DNA of 64,000 nt from Cryptomeria japonica (Eukaryota; Streptophyta; Pinopsida; Cupressales; Cupressaceae). The DNA lies in assembly GCF_030272615.1 (NCBI RefSeq), contig NC_081413.1, positions 157,976,849 to 158,040,848 of the forward strand, given 5' to 3'. The position numbers and the translations under genes are program-made. Positions 11,721-24,623 of the stretch are shown piece after piece (position 1 is the first letter of the stretch; every line of letters begins with the position of its first letter). The notes beneath the pieces were generated by a model, which made no database searches, was not told where the DNA came from, and saw only the letters and a list, made by a program, of their open reading frames with translations.

Positions 11721-14700
11721 ATGTATAAAAGGGATGCACTGAATCTATACAAGTCAAGTTTCTCCACATGGCAGAAAAGAATGAAGCTACATTTATCAGG
11801 AATTGGAGAATATGCAACATATTATCTAGAGAATGATTATATTTCACCAAGCACCAACCCTATGACCTTGGAAGAGATTAAGGAAAGGCAAGAACATATT
11901 CAAGCTATGATTGAAATTACATCAACATTGACCGAGTCAAAGTTTAATGATCTAGAAGGCTATAATGATGCAAAAGCAATGTGGACTAAGCTCATATCTG
12001 TGTATGGAGGTGATGAACATGTTCAAAGAGAAAAAGTAGATAGTCTAAGAGGACAACTTGAATCCATGAGGATGAATGAAGGTGAGAACATAACCCAATA
12101 CAATACAAGACTAAAGGAGATTGTCAATCAAACTAAAGGAGCAAGTGGAACTATTGAAGAAAAGGATATAACAAGTAAGTTTTTGAGAACCCTTCTACTA
12201 GCTTATGTTATTCGAGTCTCTGCAATCAATGAATTGAGGTATGTACCTAACATGCCAATTTCTTTAGATACTCTTATTGGTAAGCTACATGCATTTGAGT
12301 TAAGTAATTTTGATAACAGTGGGTCCTCAGTAAATAAAATTGAATCTACATTCAGTTCTTTTCATATTGGTAAATCTGGTGATTACAATGATAGAATGAG
12401 TAAGTACTCTAAAGGAGATCACAGTGGAGCAAGTGAAAGATTTCGTAAGAACATGGAAGAAGTGCACAAACTGTATGAGGAAATCAAGAAGCAAGAAGAG
12501 TTTGAAGCATTATTAGCTAGAAGGTTACCGAGAGGAAAAGGTAAGTATAAAGGGAAGCTACCTTTAAAATGTTTCAATTGTGATAAGATAGGACATATGG
12601 CTTCTAACTGCCCTGACAAAGAATCTAGTGAAAAGAGAGAATACCGAGATAACAGGCAGAAAGACAACCAATATAGAGGACACCGAGACTTCAGAAGGAG
12701 AGATAGAAAGACATGTCTAATAGTTGATGAGGAATCCAATGATGACAAATATGATGAAACTGATACTGAGGAAGTTGTTTATGTGGCTATTAAGGATGGA
12801 TCTGATGAAGAAAGGTATGAAGAAAAAGCTCTAATATCTCACATAAATAATAATGATTCGTGGATCATAGATAGTGGATGCTCACATCATATGACAGGTA
12901 ATAAACACAAGTTTGTTAAATTAGAAGACTATGATGGAGGCTATGTAAGATTTGGTAATGATGCACCATGTCCGATGAAAGGTAAAGGATCTATAACACT
13001 TCTTGAAAATGCTAAATGTGATGATGTATACTAGGTTGAAGGATTGAAATACAATTTATTGAGTGTAGCACAATTAAACAATACAGGATACCGAATAGAA
13101 TTTCTAAAAGGAATTGTCAAAGTTCATGACAAGCATGGAAAGTTAGCTGCTACCGAGACACAAACAAAAGGTAATACATTTCATCTTGACTCAACTAGGA
13201 ACAAGTGTCTTTATGCAAAGATAGATGATACCTGGTTATGGCATAAAAGGTTTTGTCCTATAAATTTTGATAATCTAATCAAAATAAGTAAGAAGCACCG
13301 AGTAAGAGGTCTATCGAGTCTTGAAAAACTTGAGAATGCTATGTGTTGAGGATGCCAAATGGGTAAGATGACAAGATCAAGATTTACAAGTAAGTCCTAC
13401 ACTTCAAAAGGAATTTTAGATCTAGTACATATTGATCTTTGTGGTCCTATGAAAGTTCAAAGTTGTTATGGTATAAATATTTCATATTATTTGTGGATGA
13501 TTACTCAAGGATGATGTCAATCATGTTTTTAAAAGACAAATCAGAAGTTTTTCAAATATTTAAATGGTACAAGGTAAGAGTTGAAAATGAAATAGGAAGA
13601 CAACTGAAATGTCTTAGATCTAATAGAGGAGGAGAATTCACTTCTGATGAATTTAACTTATTCTGCAATGATCATGGTATAAAGAGGCAAGTATCTGCAC
13701 CGAGAACACCTTAGCAAAATGGGATAGCCAAGAGAAGAAACAGATCAATTGTGGACTATGCAAGAACCCTAATGATAGAAAAGAGGGTACCTCAAACATT
13801 TTGGAGAGAAGCAATCAGCACTACAATTTACACCCTAAACCGAGTTCAATTGAAGAAAGGAACTATGAAGACACCTTATGAGATCTGGTATGATAAGAAA
13901 CCTAATGTAAGTTATTTTAAAATCTTTGGAAGTAGATGCTATGTTCACAAAGATGATAGAAATGGAAAGTTTGATCAAAAAAGTGAAGAAGGAATATTTC
14001 TTGGTTATTCTTCTAGAAGTAAAGCATTTAAATGTCTGATCAAATCATCTAACAAAATAGTAGAAAGTGCAAATGTGAAAATTGATGAATTTGTAGAAAG
14101 AAATGATGAAGGAAATTCTAAAGAACTAGAAGATTATGAAGAATTTATTTATGTTCAACCGCGAAGTCCTACCAAGAAATCTGCTGAAGAAAAAATCCAA
14201 TTACCGAGTGATAAAGAAGATCATCCAGAACCTACCAAGCCTATATTAGCCAAATATGTCAGAAGACATCATGCAAAAAGTCAAATTATAGGAGATAAGG
14301 ATGATCTAGTGATGACAAGGAACAAACTGAGATAGAACACATGTTCGATATCTGAATTTGAACCGAGAATAGTGAAAGAGGCATTTAACAGTGAAGATTG
14401 GGTAAATGCTATGACAGAAGAGATTGATCAAATCAAGAAGAATGACACATGAACACTAATCCCAAGACCTAAGGACAAAAATGTAATTGGTACTAAGTGG
14501 ATTTTCAGAAACAAGCTAAATGAGAAAGGTGAAGTCATTCGCAACAAAGCAAGACTAGTTTGCAAAGGTTATGCTCAAGAAGAAGGAATAGATTATGGTG
14601 AGACTTTTGCACCTATGGCTAGACTTGAGAAAGTAAGAACATTGTTGGCATATGCTGCTTTCAAAAATTTCAAGGTATATCAAATGGATGTTAAATCTGC

Positions 14701-15895
14701 ATTTTTGAATGGTATACTAGAAGAAGAAGTTTACATTGAACAACCTGAAGGATTTGTTGAAGACAGGAGTAAAGATCAGGTATGCAAACTTAACAAAGCT
14801 TTATATGGTCTGAAGCAAGCACCTAGAGCATGGTATGAAAGACTGCACTCTTATTTAATCAAGATTGGTTTTATAAGAACAAGTGAAAATAGCAACATGT
14901 ACATGAAGAAAGATGAAGATAATGGAATACTAATCTCAACCATATTTGTTGATGATATCATATTTTGTGGTAATGACTCCTTATGAAAGAACTTTGGAAA
15001 TGAAATGTGCAAAGAATTTGAGATGTCACTAATCAGTGAGATAAAGTACTTTATAGGTTTACAGATATTGCAAATGAAAGATGAGATTTTCATTACTCAA
15101 TCCAAGTACATAAAGGAAATCTTGAAGAAATTTTGAATGGAGGATTCTAAACCAGTAAGTACTCCTATGACTACTAACTGTAAATTATCAAAGAATGATG
15201 AATCTGCATCTGTTGATGAGACACTTTACTGATCTACGATTGGAAAATTGCAATATGTTGTGCATAGTAGACCGAATATAACACATGTAGTAGGTATTGT
15301 AGCAAGATTCTCTACAGATCCCAAGGAAACACATATGACAGTAATCAAGAGAATTTTTAGATACCTGAGAGGCATTGAAGATTATGGCTTAGTATATGAA
15401 AAGAGGAATGATTTTGATTTAAAAGTTTATACTAACGCTAATTGGGCAGGCAAGATTGATGACAAGAAAAGCACAAGTGGTGGAGCTTTCTTTTTAGGAG
15501 AAAGACTAGTAAGCTGGCTTAGCAAGAAACAAGGATGTATCTCACAGTCAACAGCAGAAGCTAAATATATTGCTGCAACATTGAACTATACCAATATAGC
15601 ATGGATCAAAGAACTATTGGAAGGTATAAATGAGAAAGTTACCGAGTCAGTAACTATATTCTGTGATAATAGTAGTGCCATTAACATCTCAAAGAATCCA
15701 GTGATGCACTCTAAGAAAAAGCATATATCTATAAAGTATCACTATCTCAAAGAAGAAGTTCAAGAGAAGAAAGTTGTGCTGGAATATATCAATTCAAAGG
15801 AGCAATTAGTAGATATCTTCACAAAGCCATTGCCAAGGGACACTTTTGAGTATCTCAGAAGCAAGTTAGGGGTCCTACCCCTATCTTCTACTCAC
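11721..15895 (+). pseudogene. Copia gag-pol polyprotein, interrupted by stops
   Basis: The first 437 codons hold a gag core, then a CCHC zinc knuckle (CFNCDKIGHMASNC, near codon 283), then the protease site in SWIIDSGCSHHMTG (near codon 384). After a stop at about 13032 come the pre-integrase region (LWHKRF) and the integrase core (FVDDYSRM, then SNRGGEF). Reverse transcriptase follows ([22 protein letters not shown], and FVDDIIF in place of YVDD). RNase H comes last (KSTSGGAFFLG, STAEAKYIAA, FCDNSSAI), ending LVDIFTKPL. Stops at 13032, 13347, 13712, 14333, 14449, 14983, 15134 and 15229 break the frame. Several look like CAG or TGG turned into stops. The start ATG is the first in the open frame after the primer-binding site. 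Order PR-IN-RT-RH identifies copia. Lineage not assigned. Confidence 0.93.
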
Positions 15896-16408
15896 TGACC
15901 GAGTTCGGTGAAAGCATTAATTTGATGAATCTATAGAATATTATGTGTGGATTGATGTTGATTTACGCACTTTAGGAGGTCACCTAAAGGTGTGCATGAA
16001 ACAAATAGAGACAAGTTACTCTGACCGAGACTGAGATGATACACAGCAAGGCAAATCACTTCACAAGAGGAAGAACTCATGATTTAGTTCTTTTACTTTT
16101 TGGCATTGTTGTCAAAGGGGGAGAAGACTAAATGGTTGAAAGGCTAAATGGTTGACTGAATTAAAGCCCTAAATGATGGAAATAATAGAAGACTAATGAC
16201 AAAGAGAGAAGATTGGAAAAATGGAGAAGACTAAATACAAGTCAACAGCTTAGAAGCCTAACGAAAAAGGAAGAAGACTTCAGAAGATTTTAATAGCTCA
16301 AGGATAACAGGAGAAGTCTAACAGCAATCTGAATCCGAATCAATTTGAATATCTAATTGGTATTACCATTTAATTACTGGTTTTTCCATCAATGCCAAAG
16401 GGGGAGAT
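15896..16408 (+). other. Copia 3' untranslated region with polypurine tract
   Basis: No ORF is seen. It is A-rich with repeated 'gaagactaa'/'aaatggttga' units near 16120-16330. The polypurine tract AAAGGGGGAGA (16397-16407) lies just before the right LTR. Confidence 0.8.
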
Positions 16409-17952
16409 TGTTGGCATTATAGTAAGAAAGATTGTTTGCATTTCAATACCAGGAGATTGTTGATATTTAGTGAGGATATTGAGAAGGTTGTTGAAGATTA
16501 TTGATATAACTGAAGAAGGATGACAACTATCTTTATAACATTATTTTGTCATTGATGTCAAAAGATTGATTATCTAATTCAATATGATGTTGCCATATCT
16601 TGAGAAGATTGATTAGAAGAGAATTAAGATGTCGATAAAAGACACAGAAAGAATGTGATGAATAAGGGGAGAAATAAGTTATTCAATGGGCAACTATTAG
16701 CGAGTTAGACAATGATGAGATCATGATGTTTAGATTGTTTTGATATTCTACATATGTTGTTGATTGTAAGGTTAATACTATACTATGTCACCGAGCAAAG
16801 AACCTAGTCGGTAAACCCTAAGGAACCTAGTCGGTAAACCCTAAGGTTATTGATATCGGTTAATGAAGGCAAAATGTCTACCAAGTAAAGTTTAGTATTT
16901 ACCGAGTTGCAACTGAGTTATGACAGTGCACAGGGGATGGATAAAAGCATTATTTAATGAAGGACAATGATTAGCTGGAGATGTATAAATGATTGGTATG
17001 TCATGCATGAAGTTTGTTAAGGATCTATGGCAAAGGAAAATCGGCAGGAAGATCTACAGCACAGATTGAACCGTAATAACCTTGTGCAAGTTCCAAGAAA
17101 GGACTGCAAGTCCCAAGGTAAGCTAAAACGCTTTCAAATCAAAGGATACATTGAACCTGGTCAAGTTTGAAGATCTAATGGCTAAGATTGATCATGGGAA
17201 ATGTGATTAAGGAGATTAAGCGGTTAGCAATTGTTTATAAATGAGGAATTGTTGATAAACAATGTATGCAGGCAAGTGTATGCATAGGGATACTACATAG
17301 TGATTACCAAGCACAGAATCTTGAAGACCTATTTGAATAATAGAGTAGAGATCCCAACAGAGGGACAAGATAAGTCCTATGACTAGATTATTTTGAGCAA
17401 ATAAGAATCTGCTTTAGCATTTTAGATGTGAAGTTGCAGATAGATTTGTATTACTGTTATTTTGTAAGTGATAGAAAATCTCTTAATCGAGTGGACTTAA
17501 CAGTCTTATATGTAAACCCTCTAGCAAGGTAACATTCTAAATGAGTGTTTGAAATCCTTTGACAAGGTCACTTCTAACAAAGTGAAGATCCTAACAGATC
17601 TGAGGGAAATCCCTTAACCGGGTCACATCTAGCAATGTGTTTGTAATCTTTAATAGGATTTGCTTTTAACCGGGCATACTCTAGAAGAGTATATTTCTTA
17701 GTGGGTCCAAAATCCCATAGTGTTTTTTTTCCCTATTTGGGTTTCCATGTTAAATCTGGTGTTATGAGTGTGATGATGACTATATGCTTATGAGTTTGCA
17801 TGTTTAGTAGTTTTGGTTATATTGTCAAAGTATAAGTTATCGAGGTTGAATCTGTTGTTTTTATGGAAGATTATGTTTGTATGATTCACCCCCCCCCCTC
17901 TCATCTTGTTAGTTATTGGCATTTGTACTTACATTAAGTATCAGAACTATCA
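16409..17952 (+). repeat. 3' LTR of the nested copia element
   Basis: It begins TGTTGGCATTATAG and ends GAACTATCA. It is paired with 10108-11655. The broken array LTR resumes directly after it (ttttaggccacaagc). Confidence 0.92.
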
Positions 17953-18744
17953 ATTTTAGGCCACAAGCAATAGGCTATCTTGAGCCCTTTGCTTAAGTGC
18001 TACCACCATAGGTAGAAACCGTAGAGAAACTATCTGGGACATTGACCCTAGAAAGGGTTGTGTACCCACTAATCAGTTTACATCAAACCATAGAGTAGAA
18101 AATAGAATTACATACTTTCTGCCTTGATCCCATGCCAAAACGAGTATGTAGGCAATCTAGGGATGGAGTTGTCCCTAGTACTCAGGCATTTGTGGGTGGG
18201 GTCTAGGCTTGGTAAGAAGAGGGATTCAGTAGAATCCTAATTTGAAAGATAAGTATGATAAAATAGGAAAAATTAATTCAATGCATACTCGGAAGGAATC
18301 CCGAATGGATTCGCTTGATTTCCAAAGGCCTTAAGCCAAATTCTAAGGCAGAATTCAAGCTTGTATTGTATTATTTTGATTACTCCTAAGGACGGTCACC
18401 TTGGTTCACTCCTATTAGAGAAGTGTAGTACTTAGTGAGTGACTCAAGACCCAAATGGTCCCGATGAGTCTAAGTCTCTGGCCAGAGCACCTCCTATCCT
18501 AATTGGATAGATGCCTACTCTGTATGGGTAGATGCCTATCCCGTATTGGATAGATGAAACTTCCTGCCCCGTATGGACAGATGCCTAACCCGTATGATTA
18601 GATGCTCATCCTAGATGGATGAATGCCTAATCCTAATGGATGGATTCCCAGAGTATGTGATTGAATCAAACACAAATGATTAAATTAAACAAAAAAAAAA
18701 AGAATGGTCAAATTTTGTTGGTATAAACAAGGTGGGTTATTACA
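17953..18744 (+). repeat. First LTR of array A, 3' part
   Basis: It continues the LTR after the copia insertion and matches 26779-27243 plus 31681-31998, and 36930-37718. It ends GGTTATTACA, two bases before the primer-binding site. A degenerate minisatellite lies at 18497-18650. Confidence 0.9.
18497..18650 (+). repeat. GATAGATGCCTA minisatellite near the LTR end
   Basis: About seven imperfect 20-26 bp units built on 'gtatgggtagatgcctatccc'-like sequence. Matching arrays lie at about 31760-31910 in the second LTR and 37480-37630 in the third, so the repeat belongs to the LTR family. Confidence 0.8.
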
Positions 18745-18746
18745 TG

Positions 18747-18758
18747 TGGTATCAGAGC
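18747..18758 (+). other. Primer-binding site, first internal copy of array A
   Basis: An exact TGGTATCAGAGC, complementary to the 3' end of plant initiator tRNA-Met, two bases after the LTR end. Confidence 0.9.
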
Positions 18759-18893
18759 AAAGGTTCAAATTTAGGCCTTGTGCTCACTTCAATTTACACA
18801 ACTAAGGGAATGTTTTGCAATGGTAGAAATTAAATTTTAAAATCTTAAATCAAGAACTAACTACATAATTTAACTTTCAGGTAAAACCCTAGA

Positions 18894-19296
18894 ATGGCTA
18901 GACGAAGAGAAAGAGGAAGAGGAAGAGGAAGAGGAAGCGGTAAGGGAAGACGTACTACAACTAGGAGACAAAGGGAAGCTAACCATGAGGAAAATCATGA
19001 AGAAAACCATGAAGAAAACCATGAGGAAGACCATGAAGGAAATCAACATAACCAAGGGAATACCGAAGATGGGGTTGAGGCTATAATCAGCCTTCTAACC
19101 GAACAAAGGGATAAAATCAACTTCCTAGAGCAATCAATGTAGGACCTTAGAGAAAGATAGAATGACATTGAAAATTGAAGTGTAACTAAAAATGGAAACC
19201 TTGGTAGCAATCAGGGGAATATGATGGGCAATAGAAAAGAAAATAACATATTGGAACTCTCTAAGGGTTTGAAGAAAATCACCCCTCCTAAGTTCG
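18894..19296 (+). pseudogene. Gag N-terminal remnant, first copy
   Basis: It starts with an Arg/Gly-rich basic tract (MARRRERGRGRG...), then repeated NHEENHEE acidic units, then a helical stretch ending FLEQSM before stops at about 19140, 19159 and 19177. The frame continues to [10 protein letters not shown] near 19290, a typical chromovirus gag start. The rest of gag, including the zinc knuckle, is missing. Sequence passes straight into the protease region at 19297, and the second copy has the same junction near 32540. It cannot make a capsid. Confidence 0.8.
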
Positions 19297-22200
19297 ATGG
19301 GAGGCAAATATGCATTAAAAGTTAATCAAATGGCATCATCATGGATGGTTCAATATGGGGATAAGGCAACTAGGGAAGTAACTAAGTGTTTGTCGAGGGC
19401 ATGGGTACAATTTTCTGAGTTTGAAACGAGGGTAGATCTCTATGTGGCACCCCTAGGATTATATGATGTAATTATTGGAATGAGTTGGTTAATAGATCAC
19501 CAAGCTAATGTAGATTGCTATAACAAAGTTGTTGAATGTTTGGATGATGGGGGGAAAAGGGTCAAAATCCAAGGAAAATTCAATCCCATTAATATAGAAA
19601 CCATATCAACCATGCAATTAAAGAAGGAAAGAAGAAGAGGAGGCCTAATCTATATGGTTGAAATTGATGAAGGAAAAGAGGAAAATACCCTAACCTTTGA
19701 AAATACTCATTTCTTAAAAGAATTCAAGGATGTATTTCCAAAAGAATTACCCGACTTACCCCCTAAAAGGAGGTTTGACTTTTCTATCAACTTACTACCG
19801 GGAGCTGAAACAGTATCAAGGGCACCTTACCGAATGAACACAACTGAATTACAAGAGCTCAAAATGCAATTAGATGAACTTTTAGCTAAGGGATTAATAA
19901 GGCCAGGTGTATAACCATGGGGACCGCCAGTCTTATTCATTAAAAAGAAGGATGGAACCTTAAGGCTATGCATCGACTATAGGATGTTGGACAAGGTCAC
20001 AATAAAGAATAGGTATCCTTTACCTCGAATAGAGAATCATTTTGACCAATTGAAAGGAGCAGCAGTTTTCCCAAAGATAGACCTCCGATCAGGATATCAT
20101 CAACTCAGAATTAAGGAGGAGGACATTCTGAAGACAGCTTTCAGGACTAGATATGGGCATTATGAATTCACAGTAGTTCCTTTTGGTGTAACCAATGCCC
20201 TAGCTACATTTATGAACCTAATGAATAGTGTACTCCATGACTACTTGGACAAATTTGTTTTGGTATTTCTGGATGACATATTAATTTATTCTAGAAATGA
20301 GGAGGAACACTTAGCACACCTACAAATTATTTTGCAAAGGTTGAGGGAACATAAGTTATATGGGAAACTGTCAAAATGTGCCTTCTTCAAGGAAAAGATT
20401 CACTACCTTGGGCATCTAATATCAAAGGAAGGAATAGCAGTTGATCCAGATAAGATAAAGGCAATAGTAGAATGGTCGATCCCTAAAAATGTTTCAGAGG
20501 TAAGAAGCTTTATGGGGCTAGCAGGGTACTATAGGAGGTTTGTGGAAGGATTCTCTAAGATAGCAAACCCCATCACCTCATTACAGAGGAAGGGTAAAAG
20601 GTTTGTGTGGATAGAACAAAGTGATAAGGCATTCCAAATTTTGAAGGGAAAACTAACTTCAGCACCCATTCTAAAAGTACCAGATCCGAATGGACACTTC
20701 ACAGCCGAGTGGGTGCAAGAAGTTGAGTCCCACTTTTGGGCAAAAAGTGGAAGTGTTTTCCCTATTTTTCAATTGTTTTGTTGATTGATGTCAAAATTTG
20801 AGGTAGTTAGAGTTTGAATCTAAAAAAACTTTAGTAATAGAAAATGTAGTTCTCAGAGTCTAATTTTCAAATATTTAATTTATTTCAATACCCACATGGT
20901 AGAAATTGCTTTTTAGTAGGCACATTTAAAAACCACTTTTTCAAAATGCCTGTTTTAGGACCATACCACACATGTGTATGACCACCATATTTTGACGTAA
21001 ATAAAAGAATTTTTGCAAATCCTTCTAGGAAAAGATACCTAATACACCAAATATTGATGAGAATATTTTTTCTTATTTTTTTATTGAATATTTTTTTTTT
21101 AATTAATTTTTAATTGACTATAAAGTGCATTTTCAAAACATCTAGTGTATGACCACCATAATTTAATGAAAATTTCATATTTTTTAAATTTTTTTTTAAA
21201 TCTTCAAAAGAATTGTATGTAGATTGATGTCATATAATTTATTTTCAAAAAAACCTAAAAAACAAAAAAGTTATTAAAGTTTTACTAAACCTCACTATTT
21301 TACATTTAGGTACCACTTTTGATTAATAAATAATGCAAAAATAGTAAAACTAATCATATCACTGTGAAATTTACATTTTTGAAATTAAGACAGTGAGAAA
21401 TCTAATGGGTTTTTTGTTTCATCAAACAATACGATCAAGAAGACCTTCACAAAATTACGGCAAGGCAGAAATCTAGTATTCCAGTGCCTTAGCCAATTTT
21501 TTGGAGGTCCAAGCATAGTCTTGGTCCCACCAAGCCTAACCTGAAGCCAAAACTAAGGCATAGGTTTGTTTCCTGCTCCATCTTTTATGAAACGAGTGCC
21601 CGTTATTTAAAATTCAAAAAATGGGAACCCATTTTGAAATTTATAGTATTTTAAGAAACGCGTGCCTATTTTTAGAAATGAGTACACGTTTTTAGAAACA
21701 AGTACCCATTTTTAGAAATGTGTTCCCATTTCTAAAAATTGTGCACCCATTTCTCTACGGTGTTCCGATCCTAAATGGGCACCCATTTTTCAAAACGTGC
21801 ACCCGTTTTATTTTTTTGGGTCGGGGCTCCGAAGCTAAATGGGTACTCGTTTCTTAAAAAATGGGCACTTGTTTCTAGCGACAAACTTTTTTGCTCATAG
21901 ACTTCCACAGAATTGGGACCCAACTTCTTGCAACCACCCAACCGTAACTGACACTTCTATCAAAGGTTTGGGAGGAGTACTTGTCCAAGATGAAGGGGCA
22001 GTAGCTTACAAATCCATGAAGCTAAAGACTCATGAAGTTAATTATGCACCCCATGACTTAGAGTTAGCAGCGATTGTGCATGCCCTATAAAAATGGAGAC
22101 ACTTCTTACTAGGGAAGCCCTTTGAGTTAAAGTTAGATAACCAAGGACTAAAGTACATCTTTACCCAACCCCACTTAAATGCTAGACAAAGAAGGTGGTT

Positions 22201-23768
22201 AGAGTTTCTAAGTGAATATGCTTTTGAAATTGAATATATTAAGGGGAAGGAAAATATTGTGGCAAATGCTTTAAGTAGGAGGAGACACTTGATGACTATA
22301 GCAACATTCAAAACTTCTTTCAAAAGGGAAGTAATGGACGAGCAGGGACATGAACCATGGTATGAGCAAGTCAAATTGACTTTAGAACAGGAACCAACCG
22401 ATCCTAAGGTTGAAGGGTATACATTAGACGAAGATGGGTTGCTCAGATACAATAATAGAATCTATATTCCTAATTCAAGTGATTTAAGGGAAGTAGTCTT
22501 GTCAAAGGCTCATAATGCCCCTTATGCAGGGCACCCAGGAGTTAACAAACTTTATGCAAACCTAAAGAAGTTATACTTTTGGCAAGGGATGAAGAATGAC
22601 ATAGTCAAGTATGTGGCTAAATGTTTGGAGTGTCAAAGAGTAAAGGCGGAACATAGACATCCAGCTGGGTTGTTACAGTTACCCGATGTACCTCAACACA
22701 AGTGGAAAGTTATTAGCATGGATTTTGTGCAAGGGTTACCCATGTCACCTTCTAGGCATGATACAATAATGGTGGTAATTGACAAACTCACTAAGGCGGC
22801 ACACTTTATACTGGGGAATCTTATGGATGATGCACCTACCTTGGCTAGGTGCTTTGTTAAGAAAATATTTAGGTTGCATGGAATGCTAGAGAAAATCATA
22901 TCAGATAGAGATGCTAGGTTCACTTCAAGGTTTTGGACCACTCTTCAATCAGCTCTGGGAACTCAACTAAATTTTAGCACTGCATACCATCCTGAAACCG
23001 ACGGTCAAACAGAAAAGACAAATCAGATTTTGGAAGACCTAATTCACATGTACTACATGGACCTATAAAAGAAATGGGAAGACTATCAGAACCTACCTCT
23101 AGTAGAGTTTTCTTACAATAATACATATCAAACATCTTTGGGAATGGCACCTTTCGAAGCATTGTATGGTAGACCATGTCGAACATGTTTGAGTTGGGAT
23201 AGCCTTGAAGATAAAGTAATTGTTGGACTAGATATGTTGAAGGAAATGGAAAGGAAAACTAAGGAAATTAGGCAAAGATTGAAGGAAGCCTCAGATAGGC
23301 AGAAAAGTTATGCAGACAAGAACAAGACACCAAGGGAGTTTGAGGTGAGAGAGAAAGTCTTCCTAAGGGTTAGGCCATGCAAGAGTTCCATAAGGTTTGG
23401 GAAAAAGACCAAGCTTGCACCTCATTATGTTGGACCCTTTGAAATATTGGAAAGGATTAATCCAGTTACATACTGGTTGGCCTTACCTCCCCAGTTGAGC
23501 CGAATCCATGATGTCTTCCATGTATCTCTTCTTAAAAAGTAAGTACCTACTGAGAAACATATTTTGAATTGGGATGCTTTACAGGTCTAGGAAATGGGAG
23601 GGATAATGACAAGGCCATTTAGAATCTTGGAGAGACACCAGTGCCAATTGTCCAACAGAGAGGTTGATCAATGCAAAGTACAATGGAATCAGTATGATGA
23701 AAAGAATGCCACATGAGAAGATACTAGGGAAATGCAACAGTTGTTTCCTTTTTTGTTTTAAACTAATC
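19297..23768 (+). pseudogene. Chromovirus pol remnant, first copy: partial protease, RT, RNase H, integrase, chromodomain
   Basis: The protease lacks its N-terminal catalytic part and begins near [10 protein letters not shown]; its C-terminal end is LYDVIIGMSWL. RT (about 19750-20560) has [22 protein letters not shown] and [10 protein letters not shown], so its catalytic Asp pair is intact. RNase H is split by a DNA transposon (20708-21938) and resumes at TDTSIKGLGG. Integrase has the zinc motif (HNAPYAGHPG ... CLECQ) and a complete D-D-E set (SMDFVQG, SDRDARF, DGQTEKTNQ). A chromodomain-like tail (RPFRILERHQCQL ... VQWNQYDEKNAT) follows near 23614-23750. Stops at about 19912, 22088, 23066, 23540, 23587 and 23713 and the transposon break it. 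Order RT-RH-IN plus chromodomain identifies a chromovirus. Clade not assigned. Confidence 0.92.
20708..21938. mobile_element. Non-autonomous terminal-inverted-repeat DNA transposon inside RNase H
   Basis: The insert is absent from the second internal copy (33940-33955). The ends are inverted repeats of about 30 bases: left GTGCAAGAAGTTGAGTCCCA, right, read on the minus strand, TTGCAAGAAGTTGGGTCCCA. The flanks show an imperfect 5-bp duplication, CAGCC at 20702-20706 and CAACC at 21939-21943. Collapsing it restores an uninterrupted frame matching the other copy. Inside there is no transposase, only AT-rich DNA and about ten imperfect repeats of AAATGGGTACCCGTTT-like units (21595-21870). The superfamily is unresolved because a 5-bp duplication is atypical of the common plant families. 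Confidence 0.75.
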
Positions 23769-23823
23769 ATGAACTATAGACTCTTTTGGATCATTCAATA
23801 AGTGCATCAGGACAATGCAAAAA

Positions 23824-23838
23824 TTAAGGGGGAGAGGA
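23824..23838 (+). other. Polypurine tract of array A, first copy
   Basis: The purine run AAGGGGGAGAGGA lies directly before the second LTR (TTTCACAACCC), where plus-strand priming is expected. Confidence 0.8.
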
Positions 23839-24587
23839 TTTCACAACCCTACTTTATCACTTTTTGGATTTGATACAATTCTATTGTATTTTTGGTTGAG
23901 CTATTGAAAATAATTGATTAAATATTATATAAGAATAAAAATGGACACATACACACACACTTGGAGAATATAATTCAAAAGGCATTATTTTTATTTTATT
24001 TTCCCACTCCCAATTATGGCACATGTTGTAGGAGGAATTAGAAGCTTCTAGAGGAATCTTCAATACCGTGCATGTAACTCCCCCACTAGGATTTTAATCA
24101 ATGTTTGCAAGAGTCCAATATTGGAAAAGAATCTCATTCTTAATTAATTTCTCTAGATAGTGGAATTAAGGGATTTTTCTTATATATTGTATGCAAGTTT
24201 TCATAAGAGGGAGTTGATTATGTTTTGAAGAAATTTCCCAAGTTTTAGTAGTAGGATCTTCTTTGGTAGTGTCATTTTTCGTTGTAGGATTGTTAAGTTG
24301 TTCTTGAAGATTTCTCTCAAGTTGCAAGGAAGGATCTAAAAAGGATAGTTACAAGATTGGAGAGGATTCAACATCGAGCTTTGATAAGCCAGGTTCTCTT
24401 CTTTTTTCATCTTTCATTTACATGTGAAAAAAATTGTATTATCAAAAAATATAGCTTCTAGATCTTCCTTTATGTAAATTAGATTGAAAATCTTTTCTTC
24501 TTATTTAGGGATAAATATTGATAAAAGTACTTTTCATATAATGCATGTAAAAGATAGCTTTATTGTTTATTTAATTTTATTTAGAAA

Positions 24588-24623
<36 letters not shown>

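Larger units (their letters stand above)
10108..17952 (+). mobile_element. Ty1/copia retrotransposon nested in the first LTR of array A
   Basis: LTRs lie at 10108-11655 and 16409-17952. Gag, protease, integrase, RT and RNase H follow in the copia order, with a primer-binding site after the left LTR and a polypurine tract before the right one. The second array LTR (near 26775) shows the uninterrupted target, 'ctagttgttttaggcc'. A clean 5-bp duplication is not visible because the left junction is rearranged (TTGTTG then TTTTTT). Several stops make this copy non-autonomous. Confidence 0.9.

Noticed and set aside
12419-12748. 109-codon minus-strand ORF within copia gag
   Set aside because: Shadow of the sense gag frame, no independent motif.
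18747-18758. Possible tRNA-Met sequence (TGGTATCAGAGC), also at 32001
   Set aside because: Only the 3'-complement is present, immediately after an LTR, so it is a primer-binding site and not a tRNA gene.
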